5,663 nucleotides of DNA from Clostridiaceae bacterium (GTDB lineage Bacteria; Bacillota; Clostridia; DSM-8532): contig JANYKF010000244.1 of the NCBI GenBank assembly GCA_025361665.1, positions 1 through 5,663 on the forward strand, given 5' to 3'. Shown here one piece after another: positions 5,331 to 5,663 of this stretch; the stretch's first letter is position 1; the number at the start of each line of letters is the position of its first letter. The notes beneath the pieces are model-generated. The model ran no database searches. It saw nothing but the letters and a program-made list of their open reading frames with translations, and was not told the origin of the DNA. The position numbers and the translations under genes are program-made.

Positions 5331-5663
5331 ATGAAACTGAAGAATGTGAAGGTCTCCAGTCAGATGAGCATCGGGCTGGGCATCATCATCCTGTTTTCCA
5401 TTCTCCTGGGCACGATTGCTCTGACCAATTCGTTCAGCCTGTGGAAAAACACGCAGGATCTGTACGATCACCCTTTTAGAGTTCAAAGGACGATCGGTGA
5501 AATCCGGGCGGACATCCTGACCATCCGGCTGCAGATGAAGGAGCTCGTGCTGGAAAAGGATGCGCGGGGAATCCCGTTGCGGATCAGCGCCATCAACACC
5601 TCCGAGTCGAACATCTTCCGAAACCTGGATGTTCTGTATGGTGCATATCTGGGTCCGAAAGGC
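5331..5663 (+). CDS. Membrane sensor with 4HB-MCP-like domain (N-terminal part, runs off the window)
   Basis: The first 111 codons are open to the window end with no stop. Residues 1-13 are short, polar and basic, residues 14-33 form a transmembrane helix (IGLGIIILFSILLGTIALTN), and from about 34 an extracytoplasmic helical domain begins with LYDHPFRVQRTIGEIRADIL at 44-63. That pattern is typical of the four-helix-bundle ligand-binding domain (4HB_MCP) of methyl-accepting chemotaxis proteins, and also of hybrid histidine kinases and cyclic-di-GMP enzymes. The output domain is outside the window, so receptor versus kinase cannot be decided. The adjacent cheR makes a methylated receptor or a CheR-linked hybrid kinase plausible. 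The Shine-Dalgarno at 5316-5323 fixes the start. Confidence 0.82.
   Translation, partial: MKLKNVKVSSQMSIGLGIIILFSILLGTIALTNSFSLWKNTQDLYDHPFRVQRTIGEIRADILTIRLQMKELVLEKDARGIPLRISAINTSESNIFRNLDVLYGAYLGPKG

Noticed and set aside
4631..5332. 233-codon open frame on the minus strand
   Set aside because: It is antisense to cheR, whose + strand product has clear methyltransferase motifs; the minus product shows no family features.

Overview
The window looks like ordinary bacterial chromosome with an accessory flavour: mid-range GC by eye, dense genes all on the + strand, strong AGGAGG-type ribosome binding sites, 4-17 nt gene overlaps, and alternative GTG and probably TTG starts. Nothing fixes the taxon. 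The Shine-Dalgarno strength, the group II intron and the protein styles would suit an anaerobic Firmicute or a spirochaete-like bacterium, but that is a low-confidence inference.

Layout. (1) Bases 1 to about 100 are the 3' end of a group II intron, with a clear domain V and a plausible domain VI; the rest of the intron lies upstream of the window. (2) Bases 127-2719 form an ABC-2 type exporter operon with an ATPase, a first permease of the ABC2_membrane_6 type and a second permease. The second permease appears broken: its reading frame stops at 2631, its C-terminal tail survives in another frame up to 2719, and roughly 75 residues seem to be missing between them. (3) A GNAT acetyltransferase follows at 2753-3304. 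(4) An intergenic region with nested dyads around an extended -10 element leads to two coupled small genes (3487-4348): a DUF6036/AbiEii-like nucleotidyltransferase-fold protein and an unrecognised, mostly helical 119-residue protein. (5) A compact regulatory region (about 4349-4495) holds two tandem direct repeats, a perfect palindrome and a perfect TATAAT. It precedes a CheR-type methyltransferase (4496-5323), which is tightly coupled to a membrane sensor with a four-helix-bundle MCP-like domain (from 5331, cut by the window end).

How the genes work together. The exporter needs both permeases, so the damaged second permease may have inactivated it, unless the break is a sequencing or assembly artefact. 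The nucleotidyltransferase pair resembles two-gene toxin-antitoxin or abortive-infection arrangements, but no toxin motif could be recognised. CheR and the following sensor form a likely chemosensory or signalling operon in which CheR may methylate a receptor. The most unusual points are the intron end abutting the exporter operon, the hairpin around the likely TTG start, the octapeptide repeats in the second permease, the coupled nucleotidyltransferase pair, and the densely structured promoter region in front of cheR.
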